Of a DNA stretch of 64,000 nt, positions 1 to 9,781 are shown piece after piece (the first letter of the stretch is position 1; each line of letters opens with the position of its first letter). A program made the translations under genes and the position numbers. The notes beneath the pieces are model-generated. The model saw only the letters and a program-made list of their open reading frames with translations. It did no database searches and was not told the DNA's origin. The stretch spans positions 62,001 to 126,000 of the forward strand of contig NZ_CADFEI010000004.1 in NCBI RefSeq assembly GCF_902833225.1, given 5' to 3'. This DNA is from Burkholderia sp. BCC1644. GTDB lineage: Bacteria; Pseudomonadota; Gammaproteobacteria; Burkholderiales; Burkholderiaceae.

Positions 1-1016
1 TCGGCGTCGACGATCGCACGGACGTCGCGGTCGTGAAGATCCAGGCGTCGAACCTGCCGGTCGTCGCGATCGGCGATTCGAACAAGGTGCGCGTCGGCGA
101 GTGGGTCGTCGCGATCGGTTCGCCGTTCGGCCTCGACAACACGGTGACGGCCGGCATCGTCAGCTCGAAGAGCCGCAATACGGGCGACTACCTGCCGTTC
201 ATCCAGACCGACGTCGCCGTGAATCCCGGCAACTCGGGCGGCCCGCTGATCAACATGCAGGGCGAGGTGATCGGCATCAACTCGCAGATCTACAGCCGGA
301 CCGGCGGCTTCATGGGCATCTCGTTCGCGATTCCGATCGACGAGGCGATGCGCGTGGCCGACCAGCTGAAGGCGACCGGCAAGGTCACGCGCGGCCGGAT
401 CGCGGTCGCGATCGGCGAGGTGACGAAGGATGTGGCCGACTCGATCGGGCTGCCGAAGGCCGAAGGCGCGCTCGTCAGCAGCGTCGAGCCGGGTGGCCCG
501 GCCGACAAGGCGGGCATCCAGCCGGGCGACATTATCCTGAAGTTCAACGGCCGTCCGGTCGATACGGCGTCGGACCTGCCGCGCATGGTCGGCGACACGA
601 AGCCCGGCGCGAAAGCGACGGTCAGCGTGTGGCGCAAGGGTCAGGCACGCGATCTGCCGATCACGATCGCGGAGACGCCGGCCGAGTCGACGGCGAAGGC
701 CGAGCAGCGCAAGAATGTGCCGCAGAAGCCGCGCCAGACCAATTCGCTCGGCCTGACGGTCAGCGACCTGACGGCTGACCAGATGAAGACGCTGAAGCTG
801 AAGAACGGCGTGCAGATCGACGGTGTCGACGGTCCGGCCGCCCGTGCGGGCCTGCAGCGCGGCGACATCGTGCTGCGTGTCGGCGACACCGACATCACGA
901 ACGCGAAGCAGTTCGCCGACGTGACGGCGCAGCTCGATCCGCAGAAGGCGGTCGCGGTGCTCGTGCGGCGTGGCGACAACACGCAGTTCGTGCCCGTGCG
1001 GCCGCGCCAGAAGTAA
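1..1016 (+). CDS. mucD: Do/DegP-family periplasmic serine endoprotease MucD, 3' part (5' end outside window)
   Basis: The reading frame is already open at base 3 and runs to a TAA at 1014-1016, so the N-terminus and the catalytic His lie outside the window. The visible part begins in the trypsin-like domain with the catalytic Asp in TDVAVVK (codon 21-23). The nucleophile Ser sits in NPGNSGGPL (codon 234-236). Two PDZ domains follow, roughly bases 400-650 and 730-1010, the usual HtrA/Do layout. The family degrades misfolded envelope proteins in the periplasm. In Burkholderia and Pseudomonas mucD closes the rpoE-anti-sigma operon, which fits its place upstream of lepA, but the sigma-factor genes are not visible here. 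The GTG at base 33 is internal and is not the true start. Confidence 0.93.
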   Translation, partial: GVDDRTDVAVVKIQASNLPVVAIGDSNKVRVGEWVVAIGSPFGLDNTVTAGIVSSKSRNTGDYLPFIQTDVAVNPGNSGGPLINMQGEVIGINSQIYSRTGGFMGISFAIPIDEAMRVADQLKATGKVTRGRIAVAIGEVTKDVADSIGLPKAEGALVSSVEPGGPADKAGIQPGDIILKFNGRPVDTASDLPRMVGDTKPGAKATVSVWRKGQARDLPITIAETPAESTAKAEQRKNVPQKPRQTNSLGLTVSDLTADQMKTLKLKNGVQIDGVDGPAARAGLQRGDIVLRVGDTDITNAKQFADVTAQLDPQKAVAVLVRRGDNTQFVPVRPRQK

Positions 1017-1023
1017 CGCGCCG

Positions 1024-1260
1024 ATGTTCACGCTCTACGGCCGCGGCTGGTGCCACCTGTGCGACGACATGCGCGACGCACTGGCGCCGGTGGCGGCCGA
1101 ATTCAGCGTCGCGGTCGATTACGTCGACATCGATACCGATGCGGCGCTGGTTGCCCGTTACGACGAGGACGTGCCCGTGCTGCTGCTGGACGGCGCGGAA
1201 GTGTGCCGCCACCGGTTCGACGACACGCGGGTGCGCGACGCGCTGGCGGCCCGGCGCTGA
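1024..1260 (+). CDS. Glutaredoxin-like thioredoxin-fold protein (DUF836 type), 78 aa
   Basis: This short protein keeps a redox-active WCHLC motif (Cys at residues 10 and 13) directly after the first beta strand. A cis-proline follows in EDVPVLLLDG near residue 51, so it has a complete minimal thioredoxin/glutaredoxin fold. The start ATG lies only 7 bp after the mucD stop, so the two are probably co-transcribed. It is cytosolic, with no signal peptide or membrane segment. The substrate is unknown; a role in thiol redox balance is inferred from the fold alone. The same small gene is commonly found between mucD and lepA in related bacteria, as I recall. Confidence 0.85.
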   Translation: MFTLYGRGWCHLCDDMRDALAPVAAEFSVAVDYVDIDTDAALVARYDEDVPVLLLDGAEVCRHRFDDTRVRDALAARR

Positions 1261-1459
1261 GCCCGGCCTGTCGCCGGCGGGTGTCGCTTCGTGCGGGGCG
1301 TCGCCCGGCGGGCGCCTCCGGCCGGGCGCCGCGCGGCCAGGCGTCCGAAATCCCGCCCGTCGTAAGCCTTTTCGGCTAAAATAGGCTGTTTTTTCACCGA
1401 CTTACACAAGGCGTGCTCCGCAGTCGTCGAGCGCGCCTTTTTCGCTTGATCGGCACTGA

Positions 1460-3253
<1,794 letters not shown>

Positions 3254-3269
3254 CAGGACTGTTCCTTTT

Positions 3270-4163
3270 ATGAATTTTGCGCTGATTCTTTTTGTGCTCG
3301 TCGTCGTGACGGGCGTAGCGTGGGTGCTGGACAAACTGGTGTTCCTGCCGCGGCGACGCAAGGCGGCCGACTCGGCGATCGAGGAGTTCGATCGCCAGCA
3401 GTCGCGCATCGACAAGCGTTTCGCGGATGAAAACGCGGTGCAGACGCGTTCGAAGCTGCGTGACGAGAAGCTGCGCCAGCCGTGGTGGCTCGAGTACACC
3501 GCAAGCTTCTTCCCGGTGATCCTGGCCGTGTTCGTCGTGCGTTCGTTCGTCGTCGAGCCGTTCAAGATTCCGTCGGGCTCGATGGTGCCGACGCTGCTCG
3601 TCGGCGACTTCATCCTCGTCAACAAGTTCGAATACGGGCTGCGCCTGCCGGTCACGAACACGAAGATCACGCAGGGCAGCCCGCTGTCGCGCGGCGACGT
3701 CGTCGTGTTCCGTTATCCGAAGGACGAGTCGGTCGACTACATCAAGCGTGTGATCGGCCTGCCGGGCGATACGGTTGCGTATCAGGACAAGCAGCTCACG
3801 ATCAACGGCCAGCCGGTGCCTGAAACGCCGCTGCCCGATTTCTTCGACGACGAGCGTCAGAACTACGCGAAGCAGTTCGAAGAAACGATCGGCAACAAGA
3901 AGAACGCGATCCTCAACAACCCGGCCGTGCCGCCGTTCGTGATGGGCGCCTACGACTATCCGTTTCGCGACAACTGCACGTACAACAGCCGCGGTGTGAT
4001 CTGCAAGGTGCCGCCCGGTCACTACTTCATGATGGGCGACAACCGAGACAACAGTGCGGACAGCCGCTACTGGGGTTTCGTGCCGGACCAGAACATCGTC
4101 GGCCGCGCGTTCTTCATCTGGATGAACTTCAGCGACCTGAAGCGCATCGGTTCCTTCAACTGA
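3270..4163 (+). CDS. lepB: Signal peptidase I
   Basis: This membrane-bound serine/lysine peptidase removes signal peptides from Sec- and Tat-exported preproteins. The ATG at 3270 gives 297 aa and an N-terminal membrane segment (MNFALILFVLVVVTGVAW). A second hydrophobic segment follows at FFPVILAVFVVRSFVVEPF. Catalytic Ser is in PSGSMVPTL (near residue 108) and catalytic Lys in YIKRVIGLPGD (near residue 162). The conserved box GDNRDNSADSRYWGFVP is present near the C-terminus. An in-frame start upstream would overlap lepA by 29 bp and add residues before the membrane segment, so 3270 is preferred. It is co-transcribed with lepA. Confidence 0.96.
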   Translation: MNFALILFVLVVVTGVAWVLDKLVFLPRRRKAADSAIEEFDRQQSRIDKRFADENAVQTRSKLRDEKLRQPWWLEYTASFFPVILAVFVVRSFVVEPFKIPSGSMVPTLLVGDFILVNKFEYGLRLPVTNTKITQGSPLSRGDVVVFRYPKDESVDYIKRVIGLPGDTVAYQDKQLTINGQPVPETPLPDFFDDERQNYAKQFEETIGNKKNAILNNPAVPPFVMGAYDYPFRDNCTYNSRGVICKVPPGHYFMMGDNRDNSADSRYWGFVPDQNIVGRAFFIWMNFSDLKRIGSFN

Positions 4164-4181
4164 TCGCAGTCGACTCGCACG

Positions 4182-4214
4182 CAATACGTGACGCACGGGC
4201 CGCGTCACGTATTG
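4182..4214 (+). promoter_or_regulatory. Perfect 13-bp inverted repeat between lepB and rnc
   Basis: CAATACGTGACGC (4182-4194) is followed by a 7-nt loop and its exact reverse complement (4202-4214). No T-tract follows, so it does not look like a simple Rho-independent terminator. Placed about 100 nt upstream of the RNase III start codon, it could be a 5'-leader stem cut by RNase III, as in E. coli rnc autoregulation, or an operator. The inverted repeat is seen; the role is inferred. Confidence 0.5.
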
Positions 4215-4316
4215 TCGAACTACTTTAAGAACCGGCGGTAACACCGCCTCGTCACGCCTTTTCGTGTCCGGCCGAGCCGTTTCGGCCCGACCGGCGCCCG
4301 CGTTATACTCCTGCAC

Positions 4317-5528
4317 ATGCCCCTATCCCAGTTGGAAAGCCGGCTGCGCTACGAATTTCGCAATGCGGAATTGTTGCGCCAGGCTTTGACCCATCGCAGT
4401 CACAGTGCCACGCACAACGAACGGCTCGAGTTTCTCGGCGACTCCGTTCTGAATTGCGCGGTGGCCGCCCTTTTGTTCCAGCGTTTCAGCAAGCTGGACG
4501 AAGGTGATCTGTCGCGCGTACGCGCCAACCTCGTCAAACAGCAGTCGCTGTACGAAATTGCTCAGGCCCTGAATATTTCGGACGGCTTGCGGCTGGGCGA
4601 GGGCGAGTTGCGCAGCGGCGGGTTCCGTCGCCCGTCGATCCTCGCGGACGCGTTCGAAGCCATCATCGGGGCCGTGTTCCTCGATGGCGGCTTCGAAGCC
4701 GCCCAAGGGGTCATCAAGCGCCTCTACATCCCGATTCTCGACCACATCGATCCGCGCACGCTCGGCAAGGACGCGAAGACGCTGCTGCAGGAATACCTGC
4801 AGGGGCACAAGATCGCGCTGCCGACCTACACGGTCGTCGCGACGCATGGTGCGGCGCACAATCAGCAGTTCGAGGTCGAATGCACGGTGCCGAAGCTTGA
4901 CGTGAAGGTATCGGGTTCCGGCGCGAGCCGGCGCGCGGCCGAGCAGGCCGCCGCGAAGAAGGCGCTCGACGAAGTGATGGCAGCCGCGCCGATGCTGGCC
5001 ACGAAGCCGAAGCGCTCGAAAAACGCGCGCGGGTCGAAGCATGTCGAACCCGAAATCGTGCCGGGCGTGAAGGGCGTGCAGGAAGCGCTCGACCTGCGCT
5101 CGCCGGAACGGAAGGAACGCGCGGCTGCACGCGAGGCCCGGGCGGCGGCCGCCGGTGCGGTGCCTGCGGCAACCGCTGCGGCAGGCGCCGAGCCGGCCGC
5201 AGCGCCGATGGCCGCGATCCGCGCGGCGCATGTCGAGACGGCTGCCGACAAGGGCGAACGGGCGGCAAAGCCGGCGACCGACAAGGTGGCCGATAAACCC
5301 GCCGACCGGCCCGACAAGGCTGCGGACAAGCCCGCGGACGCCACGCCGCGCGCAGCCGATCCGGCTGCTTCTGCCGCTTCGCCCGCCGACAAGTCGTCCA
5401 CCGGATCCGATCCCGCGGCGCGCCCGGCCGCGCGTGCACGCGATGCCGCGGCACCGGACGCCGAGACGCCGCCGGGCGGCGCGAGCCTCGCTGCCGCGCA
5501 GGCGCGCGTGGCCGATGCCGACCACTGA
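4317..5528 (+). CDS. rnc: Ribonuclease III with long C-terminal extension
   Basis: RNase III cleaves double-stranded RNA in rRNA maturation and mRNA turnover. The endonuclease domain (residues 1-150) carries the signature [11 protein letters not shown] (near 38-48) with the metal-binding Glu/Asp, and [13 protein letters not shown] with the second acidic pair. The dsRNA-binding domain covers about 155-225 (LQEYLQG to [13 protein letters not shown]). E. coli RNase III ends at 226 aa; here another ~175 residues follow, rich in Ala, Lys, Asp and Pro, with repeats of the type [14 protein letters not shown] (about residues 315-345). This tail is low complexity and probably disordered. The gene precedes era by 60 bp, the conserved rnc-era arrangement. 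Confidence 0.95.
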   Translation: MPLSQLESRLRYEFRNAELLRQALTHRSHSATHNERLEFLGDSVLNCAVAALLFQRFSKLDEGDLSRVRANLVKQQSLYEIAQALNISDGLRLGEGELRSGGFRRPSILADAFEAIIGAVFLDGGFEAAQGVIKRLYIPILDHIDPRTLGKDAKTLLQEYLQGHKIALPTYTVVATHGAAHNQQFEVECTVPKLDVKVSGSGASRRAAEQAAAKKALDEVMAAAPMLATKPKRSKNARGSKHVEPEIVPGVKGVQEALDLRSPERKERAAAREARAAAAGAVPAATAAAGAEPAAAPMAAIRAAHVETAADKGERAAKPATDKVADKPADRPDKAADKPADATPRAADPAASAASPADKSSTGSDPAARPAARARDAAAPDAETPPGGASLAAAQARVADADH

Positions 5529-5588
5529 ATTGCCCATCGATCGTGCCGCGCGCCGCGCGGCCGTTTCCGAACCTGTCTCCCAAACGAT

Positions 5589-6488
5589 ATGAACACTCCC
5601 GCTCCTACCGGTTTCCGTTGCGGCATGATCGCGATCGTGGGCCGCCCGAACGTCGGCAAGTCGACGTTGATGAACGCACTCGTCGGCCAGAAGATCAGCA
5701 TCACGTCGCGCAAGGCGCAGACGACCCGCCACCGCATCACCGGCATCAACACGTTCGACGACGCGCAATTCGTGTTCGTCGACACGCCGGGTTTCCAGAC
5801 CCGTCACAGCACCGCGCTGAACCGTTCGCTGAACCGCGCGGTCACGTCGACGCTGACGTCGGTCGACGTGATCCTGTTCGTGATCGAGGCCGGCCGCTTC
5901 GGGCCCGACGACCAGAAGGTGCTCGACCTGATCCCGCCCGGCATGCCGACGCTGCTGATCACGAACAAGATCGACCGTGTGGCCGACAAGGCCACGCTGT
6001 ATCCGTTCATGCAGAAAATGAACACGCTGCGCGAGTTCGCCGAACTCGTGCCGCTGTCGGCACAGCAGCCGGAAGACATCAAGCGCCTGCTCGAGACGAT
6101 CAAGCCGTACCTGCCGGAAGGCGCGCCGATCTACGGCGAGGACGAGCTGACCGACCGCAGCTCGCGCTTCCTCGCGGCTGAAATCCTGCGCGAGAAGGTG
6201 TTCCGCTGGACCGGCGACGAGCTGCCGTACACGAGCACCGTCGTGATCGACAAGTTCGAGGAAGAGGGGCGGCTGAAGCGCATCTTCGCGACGATCCTCG
6301 TCGAACGCGATTCGCACAAGGCGATGGTGATCGGCAAGAAGGGCGAGAAGCTCAAGCAGATCAGCACCGAGGCGCGGATGGACATGGAGAAGCTGTTCGA
6401 CGGCCCCGTGTACCTCGAGACCTTCGTGAAGGTGAGGAGCGGCTGGGCCGACAACGAGGCCGGACTGCGCGCCTATGGGTACGAATGA
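5589..6488 (+). CDS. era: GTPase Era, 16S rRNA-binding ribosome assembly factor
   Basis: Era is a GTPase of 30S subunit maturation that binds the 3' end of 16S rRNA. The 299-aa protein has GRPNVGKST (P-loop, near residues 18-26), the G2 threonines in [14 protein letters not shown] (G3) and NKID (G4). A C-terminal KH domain follows with [19 protein letters not shown] around residues 245-265. It ends in the normal [15 protein letters not shown]. The stop codon overlaps recO by 14 bp, implying translational coupling within the rnc-era-recO-pdxJ-acpS-nagZ run. Confidence 0.97.
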   Translation: MNTPAPTGFRCGMIAIVGRPNVGKSTLMNALVGQKISITSRKAQTTRHRITGINTFDDAQFVFVDTPGFQTRHSTALNRSLNRAVTSTLTSVDVILFVIEAGRFGPDDQKVLDLIPPGMPTLLITNKIDRVADKATLYPFMQKMNTLREFAELVPLSAQQPEDIKRLLETIKPYLPEGAPIYGEDELTDRSSRFLAAEILREKVFRWTGDELPYTSTVVIDKFEEEGRLKRIFATILVERDSHKAMVIGKKGEKLKQISTEARMDMEKLFDGPVYLETFVKVRSGWADNEAGLRAYGYE

Positions 6489-7311
6489 CGCGCTGACGTC
6501 GACTGAAGACGCGGTGACGGCCGGCGCGAACGACGCGCCGCTGCCGGCTCCGCCCGAACCGCCGCGCAAGGCGCGGCGCGCGACGTCTCGCACGTCCGAT
6601 TTTCGTGTCGCCGAGCAGCCGGCGTTCGTTCTGCACAGCTATCCGTATCGCGAAACGAGCCTGATCGTCGACGTGCTGACGCGCGATCACGGCCGGCTCG
6701 CGCTCGTCGCGAAAGGCGCCAAGCGCCCGCACTCCGCGCTGCGCGGCGTGCTGCAGACGTTCCAGCCGCTGCTGCTGTCCTGGTCCGGCAAATCCGAAGT
6801 GCGCACGCTGACGGGCGCCGAGTGGGTCGGCGGCATGTTGCCGCTCGGCGGCGACGGGCTGCTGTGCGGTTTCTACGCGAACGAACTGCTCGTGAAATTC
6901 TGCGCGCGCGAGGATCCCCAGCCGCCGCTGTTCAATCACTATGTCCTGACGCTCACGCGCCTCGCGCACGGCGAACCCGCGGTGCAGGTGCTGCGCTCGT
7001 TCGAGCGCGTGCTGCTGCGCGAGACCGGTTATGCGATGGCGCTGAACCGCACGGTCGCGCGCCGCGCGGTCGAGCCCGACCGCCGCTACGTGTTCGATCC
7101 CGAGCGCGGCGTGCGCAATGCGGACGACGACGTGCCGTCGCACTGGCCGGTCATCACCGGACAGACGTTGCTCGACATGGAGCAGGACGATTACCATCGA
7201 GCCCAGACGGTTGCGCAAAGCAAGACGCTGATGCGCTTCCTGCTGAACACCTATCTCGGCGGTACGCCGCTTGCCACGCGTCAGATCCTGATCGACCTGC
7301 AAAACCTATGA
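6475..7311 (+). CDS. recO: DNA repair protein RecO
   Basis: RecO works with RecF/RecR to load RecA on SSB-coated gaps. The OB-fold begins at [20 protein letters not shown] (around residue 55) and is followed by the helical C-terminal domain. The first ~45 residues are a Pro/Ala/Arg-rich extension not found in E. coli RecO. Starting at the ATG at 6475 overlaps era by 14 bp, and later in-frame starts would enter the OB-fold, so this start is kept. The TGA at 7309-7311 overlaps the pdxJ ATG (ATGA). Confidence 0.93.
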   Translation: MGTNDALTSTEDAVTAGANDAPLPAPPEPPRKARRATSRTSDFRVAEQPAFVLHSYPYRETSLIVDVLTRDHGRLALVAKGAKRPHSALRGVLQTFQPLLLSWSGKSEVRTLTGAEWVGGMLPLGGDGLLCGFYANELLVKFCAREDPQPPLFNHYVLTLTRLAHGEPAVQVLRSFERVLLRETGYAMALNRTVARRAVEPDRRYVFDPERGVRNADDDVPSHWPVITGQTLLDMEQDDYHRAQTVAQSKTLMRFLLNTYLGGTPLATRQILIDLQNL

Positions 7312-8084
7312 GCTTCTTCCTGACAACGCCCACCGCCATCGACCTCGGCGTGAACATCGACCACGTCGCGACGCTGCGCAATGCGCGCGGCACGAGCTAT
7401 CCCGATCCGATCCGTGCGGCGCTCGCCGCCGAAGAGGCCGGTGCGGACGCGATCACGCTGCATCTGCGCGAGGATCGCCGTCACATCGTCGACGCCGACG
7501 TGCGCAAGCTGCGCCCGTTGCTGAAGACGCGCATGAACCTCGAATGCGCGGTGACGGCCGAGATGCTCGACATCGCGTGCGAAGTGCGTCCGCACGACGC
7601 GTGCCTCGTGCCCGAGAAGCGCGAAGAGCTGACGACCGAAGGCGGTCTCGACGTCGCCGGCCACTTCGAGGCCGTGCGTGCCGCGTGCAAGCAGCTGGCC
7701 GACGTCGGCGTGCGCGTGTCGCTGTTCATCGACCCTGACGAGACGCAGATCCGCGCCGCGCACGAAGCCGGCGCGCCGGTGATCGAACTGCACACGGGCC
7801 GCTACGCCGAAGCGCACGACGAAGCCGAACAGCAGCGCGAGTACGAGCGCATCGTCGCGGGCGTGCAGGCCGGTGCGCAGCTTGGCCTGAAGGTCAATGC
7901 GGGGCACGGGCTGCATTACACGAACGTGCAGCAGATCGCCGCGATCGACGGCATCGTCGAGCTGAACATCGGCCACGCGATCGTCGCGCACGCGATCTTC
8001 GCGGGCTGGGACAACGCGGTGCGCGAGATGAAGGCGATCATGGTCGCCGCTCGCGTCGCCGCGCTGCACGGCGGCGCGCGCTGA
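7308..8084 (+). CDS. pdxJ: Pyridoxine 5'-phosphate synthase
   Basis: PdxJ condenses 1-deoxyxylulose 5-phosphate with 3-amino-2-oxopropyl phosphate to make pyridoxine 5'-phosphate in the DXP-dependent vitamin B6 pathway. The 258-aa TIM barrel begins [19 protein letters not shown]. Further motifs are HLREDRRHI, the catalytic ELHTGRYAE and the phosphate-binding [10 protein letters not shown], all intact. The ATG overlaps the recO stop as ATGA, so a much longer in-frame extension upstream is rejected. It sits in the usual recO-pdxJ-acpS order. Confidence 0.97.
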   Translation: MSFFLTTPTAIDLGVNIDHVATLRNARGTSYPDPIRAALAAEEAGADAITLHLREDRRHIVDADVRKLRPLLKTRMNLECAVTAEMLDIACEVRPHDACLVPEKREELTTEGGLDVAGHFEAVRAACKQLADVGVRVSLFIDPDETQIRAAHEAGAPVIELHTGRYAEAHDEAEQQREYERIVAGVQAGAQLGLKVNAGHGLHYTNVQQIAAIDGIVELNIGHAIVAHAIFAGWDNAVREMKAIMVAARVAALHGGAR

Positions 8085-8117
8085 AGATGAAATTCCACCG
8101 CGTGCGCGCGTACTGAC

Positions 8118-8546
8118 ATGGCGATCTACGGCATCGGTACCGACATCGCCCAGGTGAGCCGCGTCGCGGCCGTGCTCGAACGCACGGGCGGCCGGTTTGC
8201 CGAGAAGGTGCTGGGTCCCGATGAACTGCGCGTGTTCCATGCGCGCCGCGCCCGCTCCGAGGCGCGCGGCATCGCGTTTCTCGCGACGCGCTTTTCCGCG
8301 AAGGAAGCGTTCTCGAAGGCGATCGGGCTCGGCATGCACTGGCCGATGACGTGGCGTGCGCTGCAGACGCTCAACCACCCGAGCGGCGAGCCATACGTGG
8401 TCGCGTCGGGCGAGCTGGCCGACTGGCTGGCCGCACGCGGCATCACGGCGCGTGTGACGGTCAGCGACGAACGCGACTACGCGGTGTCGTTCGTGATCGC
8501 GGAGACGGACGCCGCGCCCGCACCTGTTTCCCGAACCTCCTCCTGA
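8118..8546 (+). CDS. acpS: Holo-[acyl-carrier-protein] synthase
   Basis: AcpS transfers the 4'-phosphopantetheine arm from CoA to acyl carrier protein in fatty-acid synthesis. The start [16 protein letters not shown] carries the metal-binding Asp (GTDI). [13 protein letters not shown] carries the second metal ligand Glu. At 142 aa it is slightly longer than the usual 126, owing to a C-terminal tail rich in Pro and Ser. It lies 33 bp after pdxJ, and nagZ follows after 16 bp. Confidence 0.95.
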   Translation: MAIYGIGTDIAQVSRVAAVLERTGGRFAEKVLGPDELRVFHARRARSEARGIAFLATRFSAKEAFSKAIGLGMHWPMTWRALQTLNHPSGEPYVVASGELADWLAARGITARVTVSDERDYAVSFVIAETDAAPAPVSRTSS

Positions 8547-8562
8547 CGGAATTTCCGATTCG

Positions 8563-9591
8563 ATGAAAACGACTCCCGGCCCGGTCATGCTCGACATCGT
8601 CGGCACGGCCCTGTCGCGCGACGATGCGCGGCGCCTTGCGCATCCGAATACCGGCGGTGTGATCCTGTTCGCGCGGCATTTCCAGAATCGCGCGCAGCTG
8701 ACCGCGCTGACCGACTCGATCCGCGCGGTGCGCGAAGACATCCTGATCGCCGTCGATCATGAAGGCGGGCGCGTGCAGCGGTTCCGCACCGACGGCTTCA
8801 CGGTGTTGCCCGCGATGCGCCGCCTCGGCGAACTGTGGGATCGCGACGTGCTGCTCGCGTCGAAGGTCGCGACCGCCGTCGGCTACATCCTGGCCGCCGA
8901 GCTGCGCGCGTGCGGGATCGACATGAGCTTCACGCCGGTGCTCGACCTCGACTACGGGCACTCGAAGGTGATCGGCGATCGCGCGTTCCATCGCGACGCG
9001 CGTGTCGTGACGCTGCTCGCGAAGAGCCTGAACCACGGGCTGTCGCTGGCCGGCATGGCGAACTGCGGCAAGCATTTCCCGGGGCATGGTTTCGCTGAAG
9101 CCGATTCGCACGTCGCGTTGCCGACCGACGATCGCACGCTCGACGCGATCCTCAAGCAGGACGTCGCGCCGTACGACTGGCTCGGCCTGTCGCTGTCGGC
9201 CGTGATTCCCGCGCACGTGATCTATACGCAGGTCGACAAGCGGCCGGCCGGATTCTCGCGCGTGTGGCTGCAGGACATCCTGCGCGGAAAGCTCGGGTTC
9301 ACGGGCGCGATCTTCAGCGACGACCTGTCGATGGAGGCCGCCCGCGAAGGCGGCACGCTCACGCAGGCAGCTGACGCCGCGATCGCCGCCGGTTGTGACA
9401 TGGTGCTCGTCTGCAACCAGCCGGAAGCGGCCGAGGTCGTGCTGAACGGGTTGAAGGCGCAGGCGTCGGCCGAGTCGGTGCGGCGCATCAAGCGGATGCG
9501 TGCGCGCGGCAAGGCGCTCAAGTGGGACAAGCTGATCGCGCAGCCGGAGTATCTGCAGGCGCAGGCGCTGCTGAAAAGCGCGCTGGCGTAA
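8563..9591 (+). CDS. nagZ: Beta-N-acetylhexosaminidase (muropeptide recycling)
   Basis: This is a glycoside hydrolase family 3 enzyme of the cytosol. It removes GlcNAc from 1,6-anhydro-muropeptides during cell-wall recycling; in many Gram-negatives the product pool controls AmpC beta-lactamase. The 342-aa protein shows VDHEGGRVQRF, the family signature KHFPGHG with the flexible-loop DSHVALP (catalytic His), and the nucleophile Asp in FSDDLSMEAA. There is no signal peptide, as expected. It is the last gene of the lepA/rnc run and is followed by a clear terminator. Confidence 0.95.
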   Translation: MKTTPGPVMLDIVGTALSRDDARRLAHPNTGGVILFARHFQNRAQLTALTDSIRAVREDILIAVDHEGGRVQRFRTDGFTVLPAMRRLGELWDRDVLLASKVATAVGYILAAELRACGIDMSFTPVLDLDYGHSKVIGDRAFHRDARVVTLLAKSLNHGLSLAGMANCGKHFPGHGFAEADSHVALPTDDRTLDAILKQDVAPYDWLGLSLSAVIPAHVIYTQVDKRPAGFSRVWLQDILRGKLGFTGAIFSDDLSMEAAREGGTLTQAADAAIAAGCDMVLVCNQPEAAEVVLNGLKAQASAESVRRIKRMRARGKALKWDKLIAQPEYLQAQALLKSALA

Positions 9592-9636
9592 GCGGGGAGG
9601 GGACGGCGCGGGTTCGCGTCCTTCCGGTCGCCGAAA

Positions 9637-9667
9637 CAAAAAGCCGCGCAATTGCGCGGCTTTTTTC
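9637..9667. terminator. Bidirectional Rho-independent terminator after nagZ
   Basis: An A5 tract, a perfect stem around GCCGCGCAATTGCGCGGC (9643-9660) and a T6 tract follow nagZ by about 50 bp. The symmetry means it could also stop transcripts arriving from the opposite strand. Confidence 0.85.
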
Positions 9668-9757
9668 ATGGGCTGCATTCATGGGCTGTGTTGCGACAGC
9701 GGCGAAGCAGGTAATCGGGCGGCGGGCCTTTACGCAACTAACGGTCAAACCCGACTC

Positions 9758-9777
9758 GCGCCCGTGTTCACGGGCGC
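9758..9777 (-). terminator. GC-rich hairpin just after the response-regulator stop
   Basis: GCGCCCGTG, two bases, then CACGGGCGC form a 9-bp inverted repeat 4 bp beyond the stop of the minus-strand regulator gene. It lacks a proper T-tract on that strand, so termination is only a possibility. Confidence 0.35.
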
Positions 9778-9781
9778 ACGC

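Noticed and set aside
1263..1384. Possible small gene or structured RNA between the glutaredoxin-like gene and lepA
   Set aside because: Only GC-rich sequence and a weak TAAAAT box are seen; frames here are short and Arg-rich.
4323..6593. A 756-codon open frame on the minus strand opposite rnc, era and recO
   Set aside because: It is antisense to well-recognised genes, rich in Arg/His/Ala as GC-rich shadow frames are, and shows no domain.
9668..9700. Repeated ATTCATGGGCTG around the nagZ terminator
   Set aside because: Two short direct copies only, with no larger structure.
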